Below, piece by piece: positions 33,677-44,370 of a stretch of 64,000 nt of DNA. The stretch comes from Paramyrothecium sp. XJ0827 (lineage: Eukaryota; Ascomycota; Sordariomycetes; Hypocreales; Stachybotryaceae). The notes beneath the pieces are model-generated. The model was not told the DNA's origin. It did no database searches and worked only from the letters and a program-made list of their open reading frames with translations. The DNA lies in the NCBI GenBank assembly GCA_020881915.1, contig JAJFPB010000008.1:2170001-2234000 (forward strand), in the 5' to 3' direction. Made by a program: the position numbers and the translations under genes. Numbering within the stretch: the stretch's first letter is position 1; each line of letters begins with the position of its first letter.

Positions 33677-34659
33677 ATGTCTATGAAGATTCAGGATACC
33701 ACCGTGGAGAGAGAGGGCTTCCCCCGACCCTTCCCTAACACGCCCTCAAACGTGCTGGAGCAGTTCCGCTTGACCGGCAAGGTCATTGTGGTGAATGGAG
33801 CTTCCGACGGCATTGGTTATGCTGTTGCTGAAGCGATGGCTGAGGCGAATGGTCATGTTGCCTTGCTCTACAACACGTAAGTTCTAGACATTCATTATTT
33901 CGAGCTGGGACTGACAGCGCGCAGCAACGACGCGGCAATCCAGAAGGCTGAGGGGCTGGCCCAGCAACATGGCGTCAAGACGGCGGCTTATCAAGTTGAC
34001 GGTTCGTGAAGTTTTAATTACTCCGAAAGAGCCTTCATACTAACAACGTCTGTCAGTGTCAAATGCAGAGCAAGTACAAGCCACTATTGCAAAGATCGTC
34101 GAGGACTTTGGAAGGATAGACGTCTTTGTAGCCAACGCCGGCATGGCCATCTCAAAACCTATTCTGGAGCAGACTTTGCCCGAGTTTGACAAGCAAATGT
34201 CTGTCAATGGTGAGACAACCAGTTCCGTAATCTGCCACAGGTCGCTAACGGGTAAAAGTCAACGGCGTGGTCTACTGCGCCAAGTATGTCGGCGAGGTCT
34301 TCAAGAGGCAGGGCAGCGGCAACCTCATCATCACGTCCAGCATGTCCGCCCACATCGTCAACGTCCCCGTCGACCAGCCCGTCTACAACGCCACCAAGGC
34401 CTTCGTGACGCATTTTGGCAAATCGCTGGCCCGCGAGTGGCAGGAGTTTGCACGTGTCAACATCGTGTCTCCCGGCTTCTTCGACACCAAGATGGGCGCC
34501 AACCCTCTCGCCATCAACGAGGCTTACCGGATGGCTGTGCTCGGACGACAGGGCCATACCAAGGAGATCAAGGGCTTGTACCTGTATCTTGCTAGCGATG
34601 CCTCGACCTACATGACCGGAAGCGATGTTCTGATTGACGGCGGATATGTCCTTCCTTGA
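33677..34659 (+). CDS. Short-chain dehydrogenase/reductase, sorbose/xylulose reductase-like
   Basis: This gene encodes 276 aa in four exons: 33677-33876, 33925-34001, 34057-34209 and 34259-34659. It is a classical SDR: the cofactor loop reads NGASDGIG, where the usual first residue of TGxxxGIG is Thr, and NAG appears as VANAGMA. The active-site residues are Ser in TSSMSAHIV, Tyr and Lys in YNATK, and Asn in MSVNVNGVVY. PGFFDTKM and TGSDVLIDGGYVLP close the fold. The N-terminal extension before the Rossmann strand (LEQFRLTGKVIVV) and the LYNT end of strand beta-2 fit NADP-linked ketose reductases such as sorbose, xylulose or mannitol 2-dehydrogenase types. It is the left member of the putative sugar cluster. 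Confidence 0.88.
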
Positions 34660-34866
34660 TGATAATGACTCTAGAATTACTCAAGCAATAGATTATTCTT
34701 CAACATAGAATACGGAGCGTGAATACGTGATTGGATATAGTGCTCTTTTGTGGCAACTTAGTTGCGGGTATCTCTTATTCTTCGTCAGTTCAGCCTGGCT
34801 GCCCGTACTAGAACTTCCTCCCATTTCCCAAAGGCTGATCAGGGTTCCAGCTCGTCCTCAGACAGA

Positions 34867-37154
34867 TCATTCGAAAGGTGGATAGATCCAATCATTGAAG
34901 AGTGCATCCATCGGCGTATTGTCAAGGTAGCCCCAAGGGGTTTGGTCGAGAATCAAACGCATGGTTGAGTCTGTGTTTTGCTCGCTCGTGCTGAAATCAT
35001 TTAATGAGGCAATCGCAAAGTTGTTCTCGTCAGCCGATGGCTGTGCTTGCCCGACGTCGACGCTAGGCGCTTGCTCTCCAGTTGCCCTAATCTCCAAAGC
35101 CTGCGGTACATTGTTCTGTGCTTGCACATGGCAAGTTTCTTCTGTCCGAGAATGAATTACATCCAAGACTTCCAGACAGCGCTTGGCCGGCCTGCTCTTT
35201 TGGGCAAGTCGAGACAAACAGTCGCGCGCCTTGGAGACAACCGTGCGCCAGACTATTGTGTCTTCGTCGAGATGCGGTTGGCTTTTGTTGTCAAGATAAC
35301 TCGCTTCGAGCACGAGCGCCGCCTGGAACAGGAAGTAAGTGGCATACCATGCTATCCCAAGATGCACTATGCCTTCGTAGTCATTGCAAAATGCCGCGAT
35401 ATCGTGGATACTTTGCATGGCAGCCTCCAGGCATCGAGTTTCTGCGTCAACCTTTAATGGAAGGAAATTGTGCTTTCTCTTGCTGCCTCTCCAAAGGATG
35501 ATTCTTAGATTCTGCTCTTTCCAGAGAACCACGGCACGCGGGCCGATAAACCACATGGGCACTTCTTGCGAAGCAAAGTAGACAGGCAAATCACGACGCC
35601 ATTGAGCCAGAGCCTTATCTATGGACTCAGCCACTTGGTAGTCGATCTTAGTATTGGCGGTCTTTGCCATCAAGTATTCATGGTATAGAGAATTGGCAAG
35701 CTTGGCTAGTTGAGCTTGAGCAATAATTGCGGAATTATGCGTAGGAGAGTCGACCTCCTCTGGAATGGGCATATTCAAATCCAGATCCTTTCACCATGTT
35801 AGCAAGAGAACGGGCTAATACCAATACGCAACTCACTTTGTCTTCAATGTTTCGGGGCAAGCGTGTATCTATGATTCCTTCCGATGCATTCGGAGGTCTG
35901 CCCGTGGTAATATTGAAACCACTGTCAAAGCAATAAACAACCCAAAACAGCGTCCTGCGCCGTTCCAATCCAACATTGTCTTCAACATCAGTCGGCTCTC
36001 GGTGTAGCCCGAGACCAAGCGCCATCTTGTAAGCAATTCCCATAAAGTTGTAGCCTGTATTCGGGCGGTCCATCTTCTGAAGATAATTACATACGAGAGT
36101 GAATGCCTGGATGGAACTTAGAGTCCCGGACTCCAGCATATGGAGCGATAAAGCAGCCCGTGCGGCAGAATAGTAGCTCGACCGAGCGTGGTGAGCATCC
36201 GAGGTGGAGATCCAATGTCCGATAGCAAGCACCATGAAGTAGATGACACTCCAGGACGACTTGCCTGGTCTTGCTCTCCGGGTCATGGCCCGTTTTCGGA
36301 AGCTTCCTTCATGGAGGATCGGGTAGGACACATTGTAAAAGAGGAAGTAGGCATCGATAAGATAACCCGTAATGGCGGAAGAGGCCAGACCTGGAGGATC
36401 AGCGAAATTGCTTGGCTTTCTTGGCCTGCCAGGAGATTTGCTTTGGCTGTTGTTGCTTGGTGAACTCGTCGTTGCGGCCAGTTCGGGGAGCATGGAAGCT
36501 ATTTCTCGTAAAAGGTTTGAGCCAGAGCTGCTCCCTGAAAAGACTATGTTAATGGCATAAACATGGAGGCAAAATCGAACAAGGAACCCTACCAAGGTAA
36601 CCAGCGTCCAGTGACGACAATGTTGCCATTCCATCCTTTGTGTTTGCTTCCGCCTCCGGTGAGTCAGACCGTACAGATAATGAGGCTTCATGCCACTCAA
36701 ACTCATGAGCCGGTTCATCTTGCTCTTGGGGACTGGGTGATCGTGCCTCATCAGTGTCAAGAGGCGCAATCACCTCTGCGCGAGATTGGCTACCCGTGCC
36801 AAAGCCAGCGATGGCAGATTCGATGTCCAGCTCTGGGTGCAAGGACCTGAGCAGAGCCTGTAGCTGTGCACATCGGAGCTCCGCAACATCGAGATTGCGT
36901 CTCGTCAACGGCGTCCTGTCGGGTGGTGCGCCAAAGCTGCATGTCTTCCCTGCTCTGGCGCAGTACGAGCAAGGGCCCACACCCTGCTCGTTGGGCATGC
37001 ACCGGCTCTTTCGCTTCTGGCAGTTGAGACATGCCCGGGAATGCGTGACAGCCCTCGGCTGCCTCGATGGACCCATTATCGGCCAACGACGTCCGAAAGC
37101 TCCCATGGGCCTTTCGAATAGAGCTTCAGGCAAATTATCAAGGTTCACATGCAA
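34867..37154 (-). CDS. Zn(II)2Cys6 transcription factor of the putative sugar cluster
   Basis: This gene encodes about 726 aa in three exons: 37154-36593, 36534-35837 and 35787-34867; the introns are GTAGGG..TTTTCAG and GTGAGT..GTGAAAG. An in-frame ATG at 37076 gives a 700-aa version that starts 13 residues before the zinc cluster and may be the true start. The cluster is C-X2-C-X6-C-X9-C-X2-C-X6-C (ACLNCQKRKSRCMPN). A linker with PSPQEQDEPAHEFEW leads to the fungal-specific domain: AYFLFYNVSYPILHEGSF, MGIAYKMALGLGLHREP and RRRTLFWVVYCFDSGFN followed by TGRPPNA. The last exon is the long helical C-terminus. It lies between an SDR gene and a sugar transporter gene and is the obvious candidate for their regulator. 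Confidence 0.88.
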
Positions 37155-37967
37155 TCCTTCGACTTCGCGTCTAGCTCACGTGGAACAGAATTGGTGGCGG
37201 AGACTAGCCGTGTGGGCCAAGAGCTGTACGAGGCCATCGGCGCACAGTCATCCGATGTGCATTTCCAAGGTTGGTAGCGTGAGCTTCGGTAATATTCGGA
37301 GATAACCAGCCTCTGAAATGACAGAGTGACTGCCCGATGGTGGCTCAATCGTGGTAGTATGCAGGGAACAGTTGGTAGGAATGCGCAGCGAGCTGAATGA
37401 ACCAATTTCACGACTTTTGTGCAGCGAGAAAGCTCCTGTTCGCCAAACAAGAAAGTGGAATTTGAAATGGTTCCTTTTGTTCCAATGCCAAAAAGCAAGT
37501 CTCAGGGGAAAATGTTCTCACATATCTCTTAAAACCTTGACGATTCACAATGTCATACAAATACCCTGGCTCCCCCCTCTGGCTCTTAATCCCATGATTT
37601 CCCAGAGAAGTCACATTCAGATGCAAGGCAATAATAAATCCGAGAACGAATTAATGGGCAGTTAGATTGTGTTGGGTTGATTAAGGCTGCACAGAGTTGG
37701 TCTGATATCGGCGAAGCAAGGCGGAAAACAAAAATTGGAAAGAGAAAAACCACTTGACAAAAAGTCCTTGCCAGCTTGGCTGGAGCGTTGAAAATGCACG
37801 TAAAACTCTTGGACGAGCTGGAAAAGATTTGTGAGAAGAACACTGAAATTCGTCTTGGTCCTATAAAATACTACAAGTGAGGCTCCGACTTCCCAGTTCA
37901 ATCACATCGTTTCCCTTGATCCCTACAGGAAGCCACCTTGAATTCCACCAATCAATGCGGTCGCCGT
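37155..37967. other. Intergenic region upstream of the cluster regulator
   Basis: This is 810 bp between the start of the regulator gene and the 3' end of the transporter gene. I see no gene in it. Confidence 0.5.
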
Positions 37968-39838
37968 TTAGATGTTCTCAACTTGAGAGGTCGACACATC
38001 ATGGTGCATCTTCTCATCCACAACGTCGCCACCAGTGATGCCAAGACGGGCTCGGATGTCTGCAATTCTCTGCAAGTCCTCCGCTCCTTGGTTGCCTCCG
38101 AACAGCTTGTCCATTTCCTCGATACGGACTCCTTTGGTTTCTGGAACGAAGAAAAAGACCCAGACCCACAGGAACACGCAGAAAGCCAGGAAGAAGTAGA
38201 ATGTGCCAAACTCAATCGCCTTCAACATACGCGGAGTGATCAAAGCAACAATGAACTAACATGGTCAGCGCTTGTTTTGAACGCAATTTGACGGAAGCAC
38301 TTACGTTGCTCAACCAGTTGGTGCCAATTGCGAGGCCAACTGCCTGAGATCGGACACCTGGTGGAAAGATCTCGGACGGCATGATCCAGTTGACGCAGCC
38401 AATGCTGAATGCAAAGTTGGAGATGTACACCCAGATGAATACCGCCGCAGCCCAGCCAGCTGCGGTGTTGGACTCCCAGGAGTCTTTGTAAACTGCGTAT
38501 AGCGTTCCCACGATCAGTTGGGCAATGGACATTCCCGTTGCACCAATGAGCAGGACCTTCTTTCGGCCCCATCTATCCATGTAAAGAATGGCCGGGATGG
38601 TCGAAAAGAAATTGATCACTCCGACGACTCCTGTGGCGAGAAGATCAATAGAGTTCCCGGAAAGGCCGATTTTCTTGAATATTTGTGGCGCGTAGTAGAT
38701 GATTGCATTTATTCCTAAGAGGCAGGATCAGTTATCAGGTACATGTAGGGAAAACAAGGATAATGCCTACCAGTAAATTGCTGGATGATCTGGAGCAGGC
38801 AAGCAATTAACAACCTGCGATTTAAGTGACGGACAATGAACAATGACTTGTATCTCTCAAAAGCAAGTCCAACTTTAGAGTGGACGCCTGGGTACATTGC
38901 CTCGCTTGTTTCTCGATCGAACATGTCGGCAGCTTTGATTTCCAAGAGTTCGAGTCTGATTCGTTCGTCCGTCTCAGGAACTCTGCGAATACGAATCAAA
39001 GTGGAACGGGCCTCGTCCTCGCGATCTAATCACGACTGGTTAGAGAATTGCTTGCCGATAGGATTCGAGTGCAGGTTCTTACCCTTCATGACAAGCCAAC
39101 GTGGAGTGTATGGCAAAAAGAAGGTTCCACCGCCGAGAATCAAGGACGGCACACATTGGAAGGCCAGAGGGAACCTCCAAGCAGCAGGAGATTGGCCATC
39201 ACCAGTACCACCGATGTGCTGGGTCCCATAGTCCAGCCAGAAGGCAACCATGATACCGACAGTAATTCCGAGCTGCTGCAATGCGACGAGACTGCCGCGC
39301 AGGTTCGGAGGCGCCAGCTCGCTGAGATACAAGGGGACAACCATGGAGAGTTGTCCAACTGCAACACCCGCGATAAAACGTCCGACGAAAATCATGGCGG
39401 TGTTAACAGCTGCCGCCTGTATAATGCTTCCGACAAGGAACACGACGTTGGCGACGAGGATAGACCAACGGCGAGAGAGGCGGTCGGCAATGGGTCCGTT
39501 GATCAGTGCTCCGAACATGGCACCCAGGGTCAACACGGCCACCATCCAGCCTTGAAGTGTCGCATCGTTCGCAAGAAGTGGAAATTGCTTGCCCTTTGCG
39601 CAGGTTAGCCAAGTCTTGATGGGTTGGGACGCGTTTCACGAACGAAATCACTCATAACCAGGATACCACTGATGACACCTTGGTCGTAACCGAAGAGGAA
39701 ACCACCAATACTGGCAAAGCATGCCAGGAAGAAGATGTAAGGTTCTTTGATGAGGCCCTTGAAACCAGATGGTCCATAGGCAATTTCGGTTCCTCCAGCA
39801 GGAGCAATACCACCTGGGCCTGCCATGATGTGTTTCAA
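37968..39838 (-). CDS. MFS sugar transporter (sugar porter family)
   Basis: This plasma-membrane sugar:proton symporter is about 552 aa in five exons: 39838-39644, 39593-39083, 39025-38771, 38714-38305 and 38255-37968. All splice sites join conserved blocks in frame. The first membrane segment reads FASIGGFLFGYDQGVISGIL, followed by MFGALINGPIADRLSRRWSI (the RxGRR-type loop). Later come GRFIAGVAVGQLSMVVPLYLSELAPPNLRGSL, PYTPRWL (PESPRWL equivalent), QQFTGINAIIYYAPQIF, MDRWGRKKVLL, GCVNWIMPSEIFPPGVRSQ and the end motif FFVPETKGVRIEEMDKLF. These are the signatures of the fungal hexose/pentose/quinate porter family. An ATG at 39826 (MAGPGG) could equally be the start. A TATA box lies at 39946. 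Confidence 0.93.
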
Positions 39839-39945
39839 TGGTCAATATGAACCAAACCAGAATTTTTCTGAAAAGACAATGGTAGAACTTGTGGCGAATG
39901 GCTACAGATTGACAGACGAGGAAAACAGAAGGATGATCCTCTCGC

Positions 39946-39953
39946 ATTATATA
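39946..39953 (-). promoter_or_regulatory. TATA box of the sugar transporter gene
   Basis: The minus strand reads TATATAAT, 108 bp before the ATG at 39838. Confidence 0.5.
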
Positions 39954-40470
39954 GTCCCAACGCTGAGGTCCCGGCCCGCTGGAATTCTTCCCAGTGACCA
40001 ACCTTGGCTAGTACGACTGCGTACGACCATGGCCATGTTCGAGCCCCACGGGGTAACAAGGTTGGGGAAGTATGATGTACTGAACGGCTGAAACCATGCC
40101 ACTTCGGAGGCTTCGATGGAGCGCGCGTCGGAGCACTCTCGCCCGACGACTATTGACGAATGAGCGAGCGCCCTACCTGCCAAGACGTAGGAAAACCGCT
40201 AGGTGCGCATTGGGCCGAGTGGTCATCTGTCGGAGCGCAGACGGCCGGAGACAATATTATTCATCCTTGGTCGTGGTGCACTAGTAGAAGTCAGTTGTCC
40301 TTGAGTGCGGACAGTGGAGCGTCGTCTCCTCGGTCTAGCGAGCAGGAAATAGCACAGATCTGTAAAACCGCCTGTGCCTGAATTCTGACATACAGCTGTC
40401 AAAATACTGGAAAAATACGATCGGCGTGAATAGCAGAGAGTGTACTCTGAAGAGATTGTCTCATTACTAC
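39954..40470. other. Intergenic spacer
   Basis: This is about 520 bp between the promoter of the sugar transporter gene and the 3' end of the kinase gene. I see no gene in it. Confidence 0.5.
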
Positions 40471-41157
40471 CTAGCATTCAACGCTCTCGAATCTCAATCC
40501 CGGTCGTATCAAATGCTTGCGGATTTCCTCTCCATTAGCCAAATCATTTTCCCTGGCGCGAATCAATGCTGCTTCCAGACTGGTCTCTATGCCCGATTTG
40601 AGGTGCCTAGAGGCGACTCGTTGCAAGGCTAGAGAGGGGTCTACATCAATAAACCATGTGTCATCAACCATGGTTGCAATCTTTCTCCACGGGTCTAGGT
40701 TGTAGAGTAGCCAAGTGCCTTCAACAATGACAATCTCGGTCTCTGGACCGATAGTGTGAGCGTCTGCGACCGGGTCTTTTGTCTCGTGGTCGAATCCTGG
40801 AGCCCTGATGGCGGTCACACCATCTTGCTTGGAGGAGTGAAGTAACTCGACTAGATTCACAACACCTTGTGCATCAAAGGTCCAAAATACCCCCCGCCTC
40901 CTGTGCGCCTCCTCGCTGTTGGGGAGCATGTCGAGTTGCATGCGCGAGTAATGATACCCGTCCATCGGGATCACTGCTGCCACACACCGGCCGATTATGT
41001 TGTTGATGCGACGGGCGACCTCTGCTGCAACCGTGGACTTCCCAGAACCTGGGGGACCGGCCAAGGCGATAATCACCCTCGGTGTTGATCCGTTGTCTTG
41101 TGACTTCTCTCGTGTCTTGAGAGCGCGTTGAGTTAGCTTTGAGTAGACTGACTCCAT
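40471..41157 (-). CDS. P-loop kinase of the uridine kinase/phosphoribulokinase superfamily
   Basis: This single-exon protein of 228 aa has the Walker A loop GPPGSGKST at residues 35-43, preceded by strand VIIALA. The superfamily's substrate-side signature is IPMDGYHYSRMQLD followed by AHRRRGVFWTFD, as in yeast Yfh7-type and bacterial FrcK-type nucleoside/sugar kinase-like proteins. EIVIVEGTWLLYNLDPWRKI is the Walker B equivalent strand and FIDVDPSLALQRVASRHLKSG the lid region with arginines. It has no targeting signal and is probably cytosolic. Uridine kinase activity itself is doubtful. Its position between a sugar transporter gene and a polyol-type SDR suggests that it phosphorylates the sugar handled by the cluster. 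It is divergent from the second SDR gene. Confidence 0.87.
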   Translation of the reverse strand: MESVYSKLTQRALKTREKSQDNGSTPRVIIALAGPPGSGKSTVAAEVARRINNIIGRCVAAVIPMDGYHYSRMQLDMLPNSEEAHRRRGVFWTFDAQGVVNLVELLHSSKQDGVTAIRAPGFDHETKDPVADAHTIGPETEIVIVEGTWLLYNLDPWRKIATMVDDTWFIDVDPSLALQRVASRHLKSGIETSLEAALIRARENDLANGEEIRKHLIRPGLRFESVEC

Positions 41158-41526
41158 GGTGAAAGAGGTGAAGATGGCCTACAATGCCAAACGAGGAAAG
41201 TTCTTCCAAAATGATTGAGCAATACAATCAGTAAATATGACTGACATTTGCTAGGGGTGTCCATATCTGGTGGTGTGCCATCAGTGTTCTACTTCGGAAG
41301 ACAGTCGCCCGGTGCAGCCCATGACTGGAGTATCGGCCACCTCCACTCCGTAGTCGCACGTCACATCCTACTTTCAAGTCATAAAGACTTTGACCGTTCT
41401 ATGAAGTAAGGAAGTCGTAAAACGATATTTCTCGGAACAAAAACCAGTGAGCTTCGGGTACACGAACGAAGCACAACCACTCATTTCAAGGCCAACCAAG
41501 AACGGGAGACAAACACAATACCAAAG
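41158..41526. other. Divergent promoter between kinase and SDR genes
   Basis: This 369 bp is shared by the two divergent cluster genes and would allow coordinated control. I see no clear regulator half-site pair by eye. Confidence 0.45.
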
Positions 41527-42441
41527 ATGGCACCCGCCGCTACAGAGCTTCCCGACCGTGCAGGTCTTGCGGCAAGGGCGGTTCCGTCAATGATTCTCAG
41601 TGATGGCTCGAATTCTTCCATGACAGCGCCTCCGAAGCTTAGGGTTGCAAGCGACCCCGTTGTAGGGGCCCGGGAACGGTTTGCGGTTCGCGGCAACATG
41701 ATCGTCACGGGAGGTGCAGGCACCCTCGGATTGGCCTCCTGCGATGCCTTGCTTGAGCACGGCCTGTCTGGCCTCATGATCTTCGACGTCAACCCCGCTC
41801 AGTCCCAGAAGGAGATTGCTGCGTTGCAGCTCAAATTTCCCGACGCCAAGATACACGCGCGGAAGGTTGATGTGACCGACGATCAGGCCGTGCAGAACGC
41901 CGTCGAGGAGACGGCTGAGGTGCTCGGCTCAGTCGACGGGTTGATCTGCTTTGTGGGCGTGGTAGGCTGCGTTGACACGCTGGAAATGCCCATTTCGCAA
42001 TGGCGAAAAATAATGGACATCAACACCACCGGGTCCTTCATCTGTGCGCAAGCGGCAGCTCGCCAAATGGTCAAGCAGAAGTCAGGAGGCCCCATCATCT
42101 TCACAGCATCCATCTCTGCCCACCGAGTCAACTTCCCCCAGCCGCAGGCGGCATACAACGTCAGCAAAACTGCGCTGCTCATGTTGAAGAATTGCTTGGC
42201 GGCGGAGTGGGCTCGTTATGGCATCCGGGTAAATTCCATCAGTCCAGGATATATGGACACCATTTTGAACGAGGGAGACGGCATCGCAGAGCACCGGAAG
42301 ATCTGGGCGGATCGCAATCCCAGCGGCAGGATGGGAATGCCTTCAGAATTGACAGGTGCCGTTGTGTTACTGGCGAGCGCAGCCGGCACATATATGAATG
42401 GCACGGACATCGTGGTTGACGGCGGCGCGATTGTGTTTTGA
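41527..42441 (+). CDS. Short-chain dehydrogenase/reductase, arabinitol dehydrogenase-like
   Basis: This single-exon protein has 304 aa. After an unusual 55-residue N-terminal extension comes the Rossmann strand GNMIVTGGAGTLG with the TGxxxGxG loop, and strand beta-2 ends LMIFDVN, whose Asp favours NAD over NADP. The usual NNAG segment is altered to CFVGV. The catalytic residues are Ser in TASISAHRVN, Tyr and Lys in YNVSK, and Asn in MDINTTG. SPGYMDT and GTDIVVDGGAIVF end the fold. This set matches fungal polyol dehydrogenases of the D-arabinitol and sorbitol type. With the other SDR (probably an NADPH reductase) it could form an oxidise-then-reduce pair. Confidence 0.87.
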   Translation: MAPAATELPDRAGLAARAVPSMILSDGSNSSMTAPPKLRVASDPVVGARERFAVRGNMIVTGGAGTLGLASCDALLEHGLSGLMIFDVNPAQSQKEIAALQLKFPDAKIHARKVDVTDDQAVQNAVEETAEVLGSVDGLICFVGVVGCVDTLEMPISQWRKIMDINTTGSFICAQAAARQMVKQKSGGPIIFTASISAHRVNFPQPQAAYNVSKTALLMLKNCLAAEWARYGIRVNSISPGYMDTILNEGDGIAEHRKIWADRNPSGRMGMPSELTGAVVLLASAAGTYMNGTDIVVDGGAIVF

Positions 42442-43139
42442 GACCCATCAATCTGTCACCTAGGTTATCTTGAAAAGGATAAACACACGTGGAGCAGGTT
42501 GTCATTGCTTGAGGAAATAGTTACTCACAACACTTCATAGGATTTCCGTGCATGGTTAATTCTTGAAGCAAACCTCGAAGAAGGCACCCGAGGATGGTCA
42601 ACTTATATGATCATAATAAAATGCAGATTTTTAACAAGTACACGGACGCCCCTTAATGTGACTGATTATTTCAAGCGGAACATTCGATAGATCTGCGTAC
42701 AAGGGGGTGACTAGGACATTGACTAATTTCCCTTCATGGAAAGCATCTACCTATCATGAAAAGCGCTAGGTCTAGTTCCCGTGTGATAGTCAGAAATGAT
42801 TAACCTTGTAGAGATCACGATGTGTCCAACGAGTGTAAAAACACCCTGTGGCGGCTTTTTATGTTCACAAATGAGCATCGTGTCCTGCTTCCTGGGGACA
42901 AGGTCCACGAAGCACTCGTAACTCATTGCACGCTATCATTAAGGATATAATGATTGAAATAGTGGACAGCGTGCTTTTCAAGTGTGTGATGATCGCAGTG
43001 CACTGGGGTTTCAAGAATTTACCAAAGGCTATTTACTCATGGCATCAGCACAGAGAGTCCGATTGCAGTCGAATGAGTATAAGCGGCTGTCTATTCAACT
43101 TTTCATTAAAAAGCAATGTCTAATAATCTAAGCTAAAAA
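42442..43139. other. Intergenic spacer
   Basis: This is 700 bp between convergent genes. I see no gene in it. Confidence 0.5.
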
Positions 43140-44370
43140 TCATTTGGCCTTGCCTATGTGCCTGGTATGGACAATAGCGGCCTCGTCGTCATCATCTCGT
43201 GAGGATGCGTCGTGCTCGACGTGCATCTCATACGTCTTCTGTACATAAATGCCACCGTCAATCTGGCTGCTCCTGTGCATATCGTCCAATGGGATTGACT
43301 GACTAGCGAGCACAGTACGCGTGGTCGATCCGTGCGCGTAGCCCTCACGGCCCGCTGTTGCACTCGCCCCCGTTCCGTATTTCTGGTCCGACCGCTTTCT
43401 CGTCTGGTAGTGCCTCACGCCACGGGTCAAGAATCCCTTGAGGGCCGGAAGGCATCCGACGACAACTGCGGTCGCAGTCTCCACGGCGCCCCAGATGGCC
43501 AGTCCGACGAGGTCGACCTGCTCTCCAACGATAACTTGGGTCATACGGACGATGGCGACAGCAATGATGATAAAGCCAAGGCTGAAAGCAATTCCAAGAC
43601 CGATCTTCTTGCGCTTATCGAGTTGTAACGAAGGTAGAACCATGATCGGCAGAGCCATGATCATCAGATCGCTAGAGATATCGACCGAGGTGGAGTAGAG
43701 AACGTTGAACCTCTGCATCCACACATCTCTCGCGGAGCCGCAGCCATCTAGTTGCCTGTCAGTATGTGGCCTACATGAAGATATACAGAATTGCTGCTTG
43801 CCAAAACATAGCAACAGTGTTCCGGTGGAAAGGCAACGTACCAGCTTTGAAGTAGTCCCCTGGTGGAGTGCAGGTGAGGGAGCTAGCAAGCCAGCATCCA
43901 ATGTATGCCAGGGCCGTAAAGACGGCAACGCCGTACCAAAGCCGGCGAACTAACGGGAAAGGCTTGACTAGGCGGAAGAACAGCGCCAGGAAGCTCGCCT
44001 TGATTGACCAGAGCGTGGTCCAGAACAGCTTGATGATGGGGAATTGCCAACGCGTGAGCTGTTCCCGCGCGTGCCCGATCTTGGGGAGATCGGCTTCTGT
44101 GACCGCTATCCGGCCGGCACTGAGGTATGTGATGTACCACAGCGCGTTCATCTGCTCGGTCTGTATGATGCCCATGGTCAAGATGCAGAGCCAGGCGAAG
44201 ACTATCCAGCAGTCATCGGGGAGGAGGGTGCGGTTCTGCCGCCAGCGGACCGTCAGGCGGAGAGCGACGAAGGAAGTGGCTATCGAGAAGCAGACCCAGA
44301 CGATGGCGATGAGACCCGAACGGTCGATGTTCCGCGCGGCTCCCGAGAGAGGCGCGTTTGGGTCCGACAT
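43140..44370 (-). CDS. Fungal rhodopsin-domain integral membrane protein
   Basis: This gene encodes 378 aa in two exons, 44370-43842 and 43747-43140; the 94-nt intron (GTACGT..ACTAG) joins FKAG to DGCGSARDVW. The ATG at 44370 (MSDPNAPL) fits the family; an upstream in-frame ATG at 44478 lies before a TATA-like element near 44458. It shows the seven-span fungal rhodopsin-like/PTH11-related pattern: IAIVWVCFSIATSFVALRL, LLPDDCWIVFAWLCILTMGI, FWTTLWSIKASFLALFFRL, then RLWYGVAVFTALAYIGCWLAS followed by the conserved loop C, and the second half with FNVLYSTSVDISSDLMIMALPI and VRMTQVIVG. The C-terminal 90 residues are a charged cytosolic tail. It has no retinal-binding Lys block that I can see, so it is a receptor-like membrane protein of unknown ligand. 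Confidence 0.85.
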
